DNA of 64,000 nucleotides from Terriglobia bacterium (GTDB lineage: Bacteria > Acidobacteriota > Polarisedimenticolia > Polarisedimenticolales > JAIQFR01): positions 1 through 64,000 of the forward strand of contig JAIQFR010000011.1 in NCBI GenBank assembly GCA_020073205.1, written 5' to 3'. The position numbers and the translations under genes are program-made. The notes under the pieces are model-generated. The model was not told the DNA's origin and searched no databases. It saw only the letters and a list, made by a program, of their open reading frames with translations. Positions 55,408-63,832 of this stretch are shown here, piece by piece (the stretch's first letter is position 1; each line of letters starts with the position of its first letter).

Positions 55408-57564
55408 ATGGTGCGGCGGTTCGAGGACATCCTGGAGCGCGTCGAGGAGTACAATCCCGGCGCGGACTTCGGGCTCTTGCGGCGGGCGTATGTCTTCTCC
55501 GCCCGCGAGCACCGGAGCCAGGTTAGGCAGTCCGGCGAGCCGTACCTCACCCACCCCCTCGAGGTCGCGTACACGCTGGCGGAGCTGCGCCTGGACACGT
55601 CGAGCCTCGTCGCCGGGCTCCTCCACGACGTCGTCGAGGACACCCTCACCTCCATCGACACGGTCGGCGAGTATTTCGGCGAGGACGTGTCCCACATCGT
55701 CGCCGGGGTCACCAAGATCTCGAAGCTCCAGTTCGCATCCGCCGAGCAGGCGGAGGCCGAGAACCTCCGCAAGATGATCCTGGCCATGGTGGACGACATC
55801 CGCGTGATTCTCGTCAAGCTCGCGGACCGTCTTCACAACATGCGGACGCTGGAGTTCCTGGACCCGGTACGCCGGGAGAGGATCGCCCGGGAGACGTCCG
55901 AGATCTACGCCCCCATCGCGAACCGGCTGGGGATCGGCCGGATCAAGACGGAGCTCGAAGACCTCGCGTTCCAGCATCTCGAGCCCGACGCCCACCGCGC
56001 GCTGACCGAGGCGCTCGAGGCCCGGCGGAAGGTCACCGGCGACTTCATCGAGGAAATCCGCGCGAAGCTCGCGGCGGCGCTCGAGCAGGCGGGGATCGAG
56101 GCGGAGATCCGCGGCCGGATCAAGAGCACCGCCTCGATGCAGCGCAAGATCAAGCGGCAGCGGATCGAGGTCGAGCAGATCTACGACTACGTGGCCTTCC
56201 GCATCCTGACGTCGTCGGTGAAGGACTGCTACGGCGCGCTGGGGATCGTGCACTCCGAGTGGCGTCCGGTCCCCGGGCGGATCAAGGATTTCATCGCGAT
56301 GCCCAAGCCGAACATGTACCAGTCCCTCCACACCTCCGTGATGACCGACAAGGGACAGCCGTTCGAGGTGCAGATCAGGACCCACGAGATGCACCGCATC
56401 GCGGAGGAGGGGATCGCCGCGCACTGGCACTACAAGGAGGGTGGGCGCCTCTCCGGGCAGGACTCGGACCGCGTCGCGTGGCTCAGGCAGCTCCTCGAGT
56501 GGCAGCAGGATCTCAAGGACCCCCGGGAGTTCCTCGAAATGGTCAAGGTGGACCTCTACCCGGAGGAAGTCTACACGTTCACCCCCAAGGGAAGGGTGCT
56601 CTCGTTCCCGCGGGGGGCGTCCCCGGTGGATTTCGCCTACGCGATTCACACGGAGGTCGGCCACCACTGCGTCGGGGCCAAGGTCAACGGGCGGATCGTT
56701 CCCTTGAGGAGCCAGCTCCAGAACGGCGACATCGTCGAGATCATGACCCAGCCCGGCCACAACCCGAGCCGCGACTGGCTCGCGCTGGCCCGGACGACCC
56801 GGGCGCGGAGCAAGATCCGGGCCTGGCTCAAGGCGAACGATCGGGCGCGCTCGGAGGCGCTGGGGCGCGAGCTGGTGGACCGCGAGTTCCGCAAGTACAA
56901 GCTCTCGCTGCGCGCGGCCGCCGAGGACGGCCGGGTGGCCGAGGCACTGCGCAAGCTCGGCCTCGCGGACCTCGAGGACTTCTTCGCGGCGGTGGGGTAC
57001 GGCAAGGTCGCGCCGCACGCGCTGGTCGCCGCCGTCGTACCCCCGTCCGAGCTCCAGCCCCGGACCGACGGCGTCGTCGCGAGGGTCGTGAAGCGGGCGC
57101 TGGGACTCGCCGACCGGGGGATCAAGGTCCGCGGCATGGACGACGTCATGGTCGTCCTCGCGCGGTGCTGCAACCCGGTCCGCGGCGAGGAGATCGTCGG
57201 GTACATCACGCGGGGGAAAGGGGTGTCGGTCCACTCCGTCCAGTGTCCCAACGTGACCCGCCTGCTGTTCGCCTCCGAGCGGCGGATCGACGTGGAATGG
57301 GACACGGCGCAGGGCGCCGCGTCCGTCTACGACGTCAGGCTGGTGCTGGGGGTGGACGACCGGCCGGGAGTCCTCGCCAAGATCCTGTCGGCGATCGCCG
57401 ACGAGAAGAGCAATGTCAAGAACATGGATGCCAAGACGTTCGAGGGGAGCGATGCGAGGGTGAGCCTCGTGCTGGCGGTGACCGATCGTCAGCAGATGCA
57501 GCGCGTGATGGACCGGATCCGGAGGATCGGCGGGGTGCGGCAGGTGGATCGCGTCCTGAGCTGA
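55408..57564 (+). CDS. Bifunctional (p)ppGpp synthetase/hydrolase (RelA/SpoT)
   Basis: 718-aa Rel protein. HD hydrolase domain with THPLEVAYTLAEL and the HDxxED motif in LLHDVVEDT; synthetase domain with RIKSTASMQRKIKRQ and KDFIAMPKPNMYQSLHTSV; TGS domain (VDLYPEEVYTFTPKGRVLSF); zinc-finger region and C-terminal ACT domain (VDDRPGVLAKILSAI). Intact HD and synthetase motifs indicate both making and degrading (p)ppGpp in the stringent response. ridA follows at 43 nt. Confidence 0.95.
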   Translation: MVRRFEDILERVEEYNPGADFGLLRRAYVFSAREHRSQVRQSGEPYLTHPLEVAYTLAELRLDTSSLVAGLLHDVVEDTLTSIDTVGEYFGEDVSHIVAGVTKISKLQFASAEQAEAENLRKMILAMVDDIRVILVKLADRLHNMRTLEFLDPVRRERIARETSEIYAPIANRLGIGRIKTELEDLAFQHLEPDAHRALTEALEARRKVTGDFIEEIRAKLAAALEQAGIEAEIRGRIKSTASMQRKIKRQRIEVEQIYDYVAFRILTSSVKDCYGALGIVHSEWRPVPGRIKDFIAMPKPNMYQSLHTSVMTDKGQPFEVQIRTHEMHRIAEEGIAAHWHYKEGGRLSGQDSDRVAWLRQLLEWQQDLKDPREFLEMVKVDLYPEEVYTFTPKGRVLSFPRGASPVDFAYAIHTEVGHHCVGAKVNGRIVPLRSQLQNGDIVEIMTQPGHNPSRDWLALARTTRARSKIRAWLKANDRARSEALGRELVDREFRKYKLSLRAAAEDGRVAEALRKLGLADLEDFFAAVGYGKVAPHALVAAVVPPSELQPRTDGVVARVVKRALGLADRGIKVRGMDDVMVVLARCCNPVRGEEIVGYITRGKGVSVHSVQCPNVTRLLFASERRIDVEWDTAQGAASVYDVRLVLGVDDRPGVLAKILSAIADEKSNVKNMDAKTFEGSDARVSLVLAVTDRQQMQRVMDRIRRIGGVRQVDRVLS

Positions 57565-57607
57565 GCCCGCGCGACGCGACGGCTCAGGTCGGGGGCGGGG
57601 AGGGGAC

Positions 57608-57988
57608 ATGCGGGAGACGGTGCGGACGGATCGGGCCCCGGCGGCGGTGGGGCCGTACTCGCAGGCGGTGAGGGCCCGTGGGACCGTGTGGGTGTCGGGA
57701 CAGATTCCGCTCGATCCGGCCACCGGGGCGATCGTTCCGGGGGACGTGGAGACCGAAGCCCGTCAGGCGCTTCGCAATGTCGGAGCGATCCTCGAAGCTG
57801 CCGGAAGCGGTCTCGACCGTGTGGTCAAGACCACGGTCTACCTGACGGACCTCGACGATTTCGAGCGGGTGAATCGCGTGTACGCTGAACTCGTGCCCTC
57901 ACCGCCGCCGGCGCGGGTCTGTGTCGAGGTGTCGCGGCTACCGCGGGGCGCCCGCGTCGAGATCGATGCCGTGGCCTTGGTGGATTGA
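57608..57988 (+). CDS. ridA: RidA family deaminase
   Basis: 126-aa YjgF/RidA protein. APAAVGPYSQAVRA, VWVSGQIPLDP, the catalytic Arg in VCVEVSRLPRGARVEIDAVA and the Glu (VEIDAVALVD end) are present. It hydrolyses reactive 2-aminoacrylate and other enamines to keto acids, protecting PLP enzymes. Convergent with rpmB. Confidence 0.93.
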   Translation: MRETVRTDRAPAAVGPYSQAVRARGTVWVSGQIPLDPATGAIVPGDVETEARQALRNVGAILEAAGSGLDRVVKTTVYLTDLDDFERVNRVYAELVPSPPPARVCVEVSRLPRGARVEIDAVALVD

Positions 57989-58039
57989 CCGGCGAAACCG
58001 CCGCGCCCCGCGCGCGAAGGTGCCGGCGCGCGCGGATCG

Positions 58040-58237
58040 CTAGCCGACGGCCTTCCGGATCGTGCCGTTGCGGAGACAGCGGGTGCACAGCCTCATCCGC
58101 TTCGTCCCCCCCCGCTCCGTCATCACGCGCACCTCCTGCAGGTTCGGGAGGTACTTGCGGGACGTGACGTTGTGGGCGTGCGACACGTTCCGCCCGAAGA
58201 CCGTCTTCTTGCCGCAAATCTCGCACACTCGAGCCAT
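58040..58237 (-). CDS. rpmB: 50S ribosomal protein L28, zinc-binding (C+) form
   Basis: 65-aa L28. CEICGKKTVFGRNVSHAHN near the N-terminus and LCTRCLRNG near the C-terminus give four cysteines, the zinc-binding C+ type. Such genes can have Zn-free paralogues under zinc control; none is in the window. Alone in its transcript with a near-consensus promoter. Confidence 0.95.
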   Translation of the reverse strand: MARVCEICGKKTVFGRNVSHAHNVTSRKYLPNLQEVRVMTERGGTKRMRLCTRCLRNGTIRKAVG

Positions 58238-58293
58238 CGCTTGTCCTCGGAGAGCCAGGCTGCTGCCCGCTAGAGCCGCCGCGCGAAACCCGC

Positions 58294-58322
58294 ATGCTAT
58301 TGGAGCCCGGGGCTCGTGTCAA
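58294..58322 (-). promoter_or_regulatory. Promoter of rpmB with palindromic spacer
   Basis: Minus strand: consensus -35 TTGACA (58322-58317), 17-nt spacer, -10 TAGCAT (58299-58294). The spacer contains a perfect palindrome GAGCCC-G-GGGCTC (58303-58315). Confidence 0.6.
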
Positions 58323-58465
58323 GGATCCCCCGGTGCCGGGCCGGTGGTCCGCGAGAACCGCCGCCCCCACCTTCGCGTCGACGCCCCGGACGCCCCGCGA
58401 GCCGCGAGCCGCTTCGCCATCGAGACCAACTGATCCCGCTTGGCGGCCGCGGCTGGGGCACATGG

Positions 58466-58493
58466 TTGCTTTCGTCCCGCGCGCATCTATATT
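58466..58493 (+). promoter_or_regulatory. Possible distal promoter upstream of pilM
   Basis: -35 TTGCTT, 16-nt spacer, -10 TATATT. It would give a 240-nt leader to pilM or an unannotated small RNA. Confidence 0.3.
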
Positions 58494-58655
58494 ACACCCT
58501 CGGCCGTTATCCGGAAGGTCCGTAAAACCCGGAAGGCCTCGCCGTTCTCACAACGCGGCGGAGCAGGACAAACGTGGATGGCAGGAACGAAACGGTCCGA
58601 AGATGACCCGAGGGATCGCCGGGAGGCCGGCGCGAAGAGCGGGGGTCGTTTCCGC

Positions 58656-58685
58656 TTGACTCATTCGGAACGGATGACCTAGCTT
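58656..58685 (+). promoter_or_regulatory. Possible proximal promoter of pilM
   Basis: -35 TTGACT, 18-nt spacer, -10 TAGCTT; leader about 50 nt. Confidence 0.35.
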
Positions 58686-58741
58686 AAAGTCCTACTTGAG
58701 GTTCCGGGTTTTCGGGCCTCGAGAAGGTGGTGAGGGCGAAC

Positions 58742-59809
58742 ATGCTCTTCGGACGCAGCCGCAACCTGGTCGGACTCGACATCGGTGACAGCTCCATCAA
58801 GGTGGTCGAACTCAAGGACATGGGGAAGGGCCGGGGGTACCAGCTGGCGAAGCTGGGCTGGGAGCCGCTGTCCGCCGAGGCCATCGTGGACGGCGCCATC
58901 ATGGACTCCCAACTCGTGATTGAGACCGTCCAGCGGCTGTTCCAGCGCCTCCGCATCCGAAACCTCGACGTCGCGACGGCCCTGTACGGCCACTCGGTGA
59001 TCGTCAAGCGGATCAGCCTCCCCACCATGGGCGAGGCCGAGTTGGCGGAGTCGATCCACTGGGAGGCGGAGCAGTACATCCCGTTCGCGATCGAGGACGT
59101 CAACCTCGACTACCAGATCCTGGAGGGCTCGAGCCTCTCGGGCGAGGGGAACATGGACGTGCTCCTCGCCGCCGCGAAGAAGGACAAGATCAACGACTAC
59201 GCCGCCGTGATCAGCCAGGCCGGGCTCAACCCGATCACGGTGGACATCGCGGCGTTCGCCCTCCAGAACGCGTTCGAGGTCAACTACGAGTTCGAGCCGC
59301 ACCAGGTGATCGCGCTTGTGGACCTCGGAGCGGCGGTCGCTTCGATCACCGTGCTGCACGGCGGGACCTCCGTGTACTGGAGGGACATCAACATCGGCGG
59401 GAACCAGTACACCGACGCGATCCAGAAGGAGCTGAACCTCTCCGCGGAGCAGGCCGAGCGGCTGAAGAGGGGCGACGAGATCGAAGGGGTCCCTTACGAG
59501 AGGATCCTCCCGATCCTCTCGGCCGTGAACGAGGACATCGGCAGCGAAATCCAGAAGACCCTGGACTTCTTCAAGCAGATCTCCGCCGCCGACGAGCCTC
59601 TGGACCGGCTGTACCTCACCGGGGGTGCCTCCCAGGTGGTCCACCTGAAGGAGTCGCTCGGCGACCGGCTCCACACCCAGGTCGAGATTCTGAACCCGTT
59701 CCGGAAGATCCCTCCCGCGGGACGCGAGGCCGCGCCCGAGATGATCAACGAGATGATGCCCACCGCCTCGGTCTCCGTGGGGTTGGCGCTCCGACGCATG
59801 GGGGATTGA
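58742..59809 (+). CDS. pilM: Type IV pilus assembly protein PilM
   Basis: 355-aa actin-like cytoplasmic ATPase. GLDIGDSSIKVVELK is the phosphate 1 loop; WEAEQYIPFAIEDVNLDYQ and IALVDLGAAVASITVLHGG are typical PilM segments, with LTGGASQV at the adenosine site. PilM binds the PilN N-terminus and organises the inner-membrane platform. ATG 58742 follows GTGAGG; GTG 58727 and 58730 are alternatives. First gene of pilMNOPQ. Confidence 0.95.
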   Translation: MLFGRSRNLVGLDIGDSSIKVVELKDMGKGRGYQLAKLGWEPLSAEAIVDGAIMDSQLVIETVQRLFQRLRIRNLDVATALYGHSVIVKRISLPTMGEAELAESIHWEAEQYIPFAIEDVNLDYQILEGSSLSGEGNMDVLLAAAKKDKINDYAAVISQAGLNPITVDIAAFALQNAFEVNYEFEPHQVIALVDLGAAVASITVLHGGTSVYWRDINIGGNQYTDAIQKELNLSAEQAERLKRGDEIEGVPYERILPILSAVNEDIGSEIQKTLDFFKQISAADEPLDRLYLTGGASQVVHLKESLGDRLHTQVEILNPFRKIPPAGREAAPEMINEMMPTASVSVGLALRRMGD

Positions 59810-59813
59810 GCCC

Positions 59814-60401
59814 ATGATCAAGATCAACCTGCTGGCCGAGAAGAAGGCCGTCAAGGCGAAGACCCCGTCGTCCCTCAAGTTCGACGGGCTCGGGGGTACG
59901 CAGAATCTGCTCCTCGCCGGGGTCCTGATCCTGGGCGTCATCGTGGCCGGCAGCTGGTGGTGGGTCCGCGCCTCGGAGCTCAGGACCTGGAAGGCCAAGC
60001 AGGCCGCCGCGGAGGTCGAACTGACCCGGCTGCAGGAGGTCCGGAAGAAGGCCGAGTACTTCAAGAAGCAGAAGGAGCTCCTGGAGCGGAAGATCAACCT
60101 GATCACCGAACTCAAGAAGAAGCAGTCCGTGCCGGTCCATATCCTGGACCAGATCTCCAAGAACCTGCCGGACTTCCTCTGGCTGGACTCGATGTCCGCC
60201 GTTCAGAACCAGATCAGCATCACGGGCCGGGCCACCACCTACACCGCGGTGTCGAACTTCTACGACAACCTTGCCGCCTCGGGTTACTTCACCAGCGTGG
60301 TTCTGGGGAAGACCTCGGAGGTGCCGCAGGGGGTCTCCTTCAGCCTGTCGTGCAAGTTCGCATCGCCCAAGGAAGCGGCCGCACCCGCGCCGCAGGGTTG
60401 A
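59814..60401 (+). CDS. pilN: Type IV pilus assembly protein PilN
   Basis: 195-aa bitopic protein. The N-terminal IKINLLAEKK is the PilM-binding motif; one membrane helix (about 33-53); then a coiled coil (about 58-105) and a ferredoxin-like periplasmic domain. Begins 4 nt after pilM. Confidence 0.93.
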   Translation: MIKINLLAEKKAVKAKTPSSLKFDGLGGTQNLLLAGVLILGVIVAGSWWWVRASELRTWKAKQAAAEVELTRLQEVRKKAEYFKKQKELLERKINLITELKKKQSVPVHILDQISKNLPDFLWLDSMSAVQNQISITGRATTYTAVSNFYDNLAASGYFTSVVLGKTSEVPQGVSFSLSCKFASPKEAAAPAPQG

Positions 60402-60513
60402 TCGCGTCACCATGAGACGGCTTCTCTACCGAGCACCGCGTTGCGCCTCCGGGTCGCGCCCGTCCCACCGACGGACGGCCGCCCGGTTCGGCGCGTGACG
60501 GGGAGTCGAAGCG

Positions 60514-61095
60514 ATGCAGAAACTGCCGTTCTACGCACAGGTTCTCATGATGGTGGTGCTCGCCGCGCTGCTCGTCGGCGTCGCCTACTGGGTCATGCCG
60601 GGCCTGAAGAACATGGGCGAGCAGATCCAGCGGATTCGAGCCGATTACACCGAGAAGGAGCGGCAGATCCGGGAAGGGCAGGCGATCGAGCAGAAGCTCC
60701 CCGAGTTCGAGCGGGAGATCAACAACCTCCAGCGCAAGCTCGGCGACATCCAGCAGATCCTCCCGACCGGCCCGGAGACGGGCGATCTGCTCCGCTGGAT
60801 CAAGAACATGACCGACCAGTCCAACCTCGGGCTGAAGTCGTTCGGGCCCGGCGACCTGAAGCCGGTGGACTTCTACAAGGTCTTTCCGATCGAGATGGAC
60901 GTCGTCGGACGCTACCACGATCTCGGCATCTTCCTGGACCGGGTGAGCAAGTACTCGCGGATCATCAACGTCGACAACCTCCGTCTCGCGGCGCTGCCCG
61001 GCGGAGGCGATAAGACGATCCGCGCCAATTTCACGGCCACGACGTTCGTCTACGAGGAGCCACCGACCGAGAAGGTCGAGGAGGCCAAGAAATGA
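60514..61095 (+). CDS. pilO: Type IV pilus assembly protein PilO
   Basis: 193-aa bitopic protein: short N-terminus, one membrane helix (about 7-28, VLMMVVLAALLVGVAYWVM), coiled coil (about 40-80) and PilO domain (LLRWIKNMTDQSNLGLKSF). Pairs with PilN. Separated from pilN by 112 nt without a recognised gene, an unusual gap for this operon. Overlaps pilP by 4 nt. Confidence 0.93.
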   Translation: MQKLPFYAQVLMMVVLAALLVGVAYWVMPGLKNMGEQIQRIRADYTEKERQIREGQAIEQKLPEFEREINNLQRKLGDIQQILPTGPETGDLLRWIKNMTDQSNLGLKSFGPGDLKPVDFYKVFPIEMDVVGRYHDLGIFLDRVSKYSRIINVDNLRLAALPGGGDKTIRANFTATTFVYEEPPTEKVEEAKK

Positions 61096-61667
61096 ACCGT
61101 CGAGACCTGGGCCGGATCCTGGCGGCGGCGGGCCTCACCCTGGCGGTGACGGCGACGTTCACCGCGCTCGCGCAGGAAGCCCCGGCCCCACCGCAGAACC
61201 CGACGGACACGGCCGCCGCCGGCGAGGCGAAGCGCGCCGAGGCGGAGGGGAACCAGACCGTCGAGACGATCCTGCGACAGCAGGAGCAGATCCTGAGCGG
61301 CCAGCGGTTCTCGTACGACCCCGCCGGGCGCCGGGACCCGTTCCGCTCGCTGTACGAAGACCTGGCGATCAAGAGGAAGGGCCCGCGGCCGCGTGGGGTC
61401 GCCGGGATGCTGGTCTCGGAGATCGTCCTGGTGGGTCTCGTTCGAGACCCGTCGGGCGGCGATATGACCCTGTTCATGGGGTCGGACAACAAGGGTTATT
61501 TCCTGAGGGTCGGCGACGAGGTCTACGACGGCACGCTCATCGCCGTGGATCCCAAGGCCGGAACCGTCACCTTCCGCCAGCAGGTTGACGACCCCCGGCT
61601 GATCAAGCCCTACCGGGACGTCGTGAAGAGGCTGGTCCCGCTGGAGGAGGAAAAGGCCAATGAGTAA
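61092..61667 (+). CDS. pilP: Type IV pilus assembly protein PilP
   Basis: 191-aa exported protein. The N-terminal hydrophobic segment (9-27) ends in ALAQ with no lipobox Cys, so it differs from classic lipoprotein PilP. The PilP beta domain has DPAGRRDPFRSL, GMLVSEIVLVGLVRDP and YFLRVGDEVYDGTL. It links PilNO to the PilQ secretin. Overlaps pilQ by 8 nt. Confidence 0.9.
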   Translation: MNRRDLGRILAAAGLTLAVTATFTALAQEAPAPPQNPTDTAAAGEAKRAEAEGNQTVETILRQQEQILSGQRFSYDPAGRRDPFRSLYEDLAIKRKGPRPRGVAGMLVSEIVLVGLVRDPSGGDMTLFMGSDNKGYFLRVGDEVYDGTLIAVDPKAGTVTFRQQVDDPRLIKPYRDVVKRLVPLEEEKANE

Positions 61668-63819
61668 GCACGGCATGTTGATCGTGGCGGCGCTGGCCGC
61701 GCTGTTGCTCGCTGCGGGTCCGTCCGCGGCAGGGGACGGCGTTTCCACGCTTGCGTCCGCCGCGGGCCCGGTAGGGGCGCACAACCTCAAGGCCGTGGAG
61801 GTCTCCACCGACTCCGGCGGGCATCCCGTCGTCACGCTGTCCGGGGATGGGGCGCTCTCCTATGAGCCCCAGGTCCTGGAGCGGCCGAGTCGGCTGGTCC
61901 TGGACCTGCCCGGGGTGGTGAGCCGGCTCTCGACCCGCCAGATCGCGGTGGGGAAGGGCGGGCTGACACGGGTCCGTGCGGGGCAATACCGCGCCGAGCC
62001 GTCGCCGGTCTCCCGGGTGGTGTTCGATCTCGACGAGACGGTTCCCTACCGGATCGATCGGCAGGGCTCGAGCCTCGTCGTGTCGTTCGACGGAGCCTCT
62101 TCGATCCCGGCGGACGTCCGGCCGGCGCAGGCGGCGAGCGCCGCTCCGCCCACCCCGGCACCGCCTCCGGTCGAGGCTCCCGTGGAGGCGAAGAGCCTCG
62201 AGCCGCGGGAGATCCCGCCTGCCGCTCCGGACCCGGTGCCGGCCAAGGCGGCGGAAGCCCCCGCGCCCCCCGCGCCGACGCCGGTGGCCGACGTCGCGGC
62301 GCCGGCTCCTGCACGGTCGGTCGCTCCGGAATCGCTTCAGGTCGTGCTGGAGGCCGCGCCGGTGAAGGCCAACGAGGCTACGGCGACGTCCCCGGCCGCG
62401 CCCGCCGAAGTCGCGGCCCCCGCTCCCGCCGGGTCGGTCGCGCCCGAGTCGCTCCATGTCGTGCTGGAGGCCGCACCGGTGAAGGTCGCCGAGGCTCCGG
62501 CGCCGCCCACGCCCGCCACGGCGTCCAGCCAGCCGGCTGCCGCACCCGCGGCCAAGATGCCGGCCGCTCCCTCCTTCGAGACGAAGACCATCGCGAAGGA
62601 CCAGGCGCAGTACAGCGGCAAGCGCCTCTCGCTCAACCTGGTCGACGCCGACATCAAGCAGGTGTTCCGGCTGTTCCACGAGCTCTCGGGGCTGAACTTC
62701 GTGCTCGACCCGAGCGTCGAGGGACGCGTCACGATCGTCCTCGACAACACCCCCTGGGACCAGGCGCTGGACATCATCCTGAAGAACAACGGCCTGGACA
62801 AGGTGATGGAGGACAACGTCATCCGGATCGCCTCGACGCAGAAGCTCGCGGCGGAAGCCGCCAGCAGGAAGCAGCTCAAGGAGGCGAAGGAGCTCGAGGT
62901 CGAGCCGACCACCGTCACGCGCACCCTGTCGTACGCCAAGGCGAAGGAGGTCGAGCGCGTCATCCGGGAAGGCGGCATCCTGTCGCCGCGCGGCCGGGTG
63001 ATCGTGGACGAGCGGACGAACACCCTGATCATCAGCGACATCCCGAAGAAGGTCGAGCCTCTGGACAGGCTGGTCTCGACCCTCGACGCCGAGACGCCGC
63101 AGGTGATGATCGAGGCCCGCATCGTCGAGACGTCGCGGGAGTTCGTCCAGGACTTCGGCGTGAAGTGGGGGTTCTCCGCGATCGCCGACGCGACGCGCGG
63201 AACGGCCACGTCGCTCACCTTCCCGCACAACGCCTCGGCGAACTACGGCCTGAACCTTCCCGGCGCCAACGGCGCGAGCAACCTGGCGTTCAAGTTCGGA
63301 AACGTCCTGGACTCGTTCACGCTGGACCTGGCGCTGAACGCCCTCGAGACGGAGGGGCGCGGCCGCATCCTCTCGTCGCCCAAGATCGCCACCCAGAACA
63401 ACGAGCGCGCCGAGATCGAGCAGGGCGTCCGGATCCCGGTGGTGAACACCACGGCCACCGAGATCAACGTCGAGTTCGTGTCGGCATCCCTCAAGCTGGG
63501 CGTGACGCCGCAGATCACCGCCGAGGGCACGATCATCCTGGACGTCTCGGTGGAGAACAACTCCCCGGACTTCGGCAACCGCGTCGGGGACGTTCCGCCC
63601 ATCAGGACGCAGCGCGCCCAGACCAAGATCCTGATCAGCGACGGCGGCACCACCGTCATCGGCGGGATCTTCACGATCAACGAGGCCGCGAGCGAGGTCG
63701 GCGTTCCCTGGTTCCGGAAGCTGCCGGTGCTCGGATGGCTCTTCAAGCAGAAGAACATCACGAACGAGAACCGGGAGCTCTTGATTTTCATCACTCCCAA
63801 GATCCTCAAGGTTTCGTAG
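61660..63819 (+). CDS. pilQ: Type IV pilus secretin PilQ
   Basis: 719-aa outer-membrane secretin. Signal peptide 1 to about 24; AMIN domain (about 45-140) for peptidoglycan binding; an Ala/Pro-rich linker (about 145-305) containing a 39-residue tandem duplication; secretin/STN domain (LVDADIKQVFRLFHELSGLNFV); N1 domain; and the secretin barrel with ILSSPKIATQNN and VPWFRKLPVLGWLFKQ. Ends ELLIFITPKILKVS. It forms the pilus exit pore. Confidence 0.95.
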   Translation: MSKHGMLIVAALAALLLAAGPSAAGDGVSTLASAAGPVGAHNLKAVEVSTDSGGHPVVTLSGDGALSYEPQVLERPSRLVLDLPGVVSRLSTRQIAVGKGGLTRVRAGQYRAEPSPVSRVVFDLDETVPYRIDRQGSSLVVSFDGASSIPADVRPAQAASAAPPTPAPPPVEAPVEAKSLEPREIPPAAPDPVPAKAAEAPAPPAPTPVADVAAPAPARSVAPESLQVVLEAAPVKANEATATSPAAPAEVAAPAPAGSVAPESLHVVLEAAPVKVAEAPAPPTPATASSQPAAAPAAKMPAAPSFETKTIAKDQAQYSGKRLSLNLVDADIKQVFRLFHELSGLNFVLDPSVEGRVTIVLDNTPWDQALDIILKNNGLDKVMEDNVIRIASTQKLAAEAASRKQLKEAKELEVEPTTVTRTLSYAKAKEVERVIREGGILSPRGRVIVDERTNTLIISDIPKKVEPLDRLVSTLDAETPQVMIEARIVETSREFVQDFGVKWGFSAIADATRGTATSLTFPHNASANYGLNLPGANGASNLAFKFGNVLDSFTLDLALNALETEGRGRILSSPKIATQNNERAEIEQGVRIPVVNTTATEINVEFVSASLKLGVTPQITAEGTIILDVSVENNSPDFGNRVGDVPPIRTQRAQTKILISDGGTTVIGGIFTINEAASEVGVPWFRKLPVLGWLFKQKNITNENRELLIFITPKILKVS
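62296..62496 (+). repeat. Tandem 117-bp duplication in the pilQ linker
   Basis: 84-nt blocks at 62296-62379 and 62413-62496 are similar (period 117 bp, 39 codons). Both encode SVAPESL-x-VVLEAAPVK flanked by Ala/Pro. An in-frame duplication in the periplasmic linker. Confidence 0.8.
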
Positions 63820-63832
63820 GGGAGGTCGGATC

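Larger units (their letters stand above)
58238..58741. other. 504-nt intergenic region between rpmB and pilM
   Basis: It holds the rpmB promoter (58294-58322, minus), a possible plus promoter near 58466-58493, a direct repeat of CCGGAAGG (58508-58536 area) and a possible pilM promoter at 58656-58685. Small open frames here have no ribosome site or family signal. The stretch 58500-58650 is less G+C-rich than coding DNA and could be an untranslated leader or small RNA; no known riboswitch fits. Confidence 0.45.

Noticed and set aside
58545-58620. c-di-GMP (GEMM) riboswitch upstream of pilM
   Set aside because: A GACAAACG-like stretch and a GAAAC loop are present, but the conserved GGGACGCAAAGCC core and stem pairing are absent.
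60412-60498. 28-codon frame in the pilN-pilO gap
   Set aside because: Arg-rich peptide with no clear ribosome site or homology; could not be told from chance.
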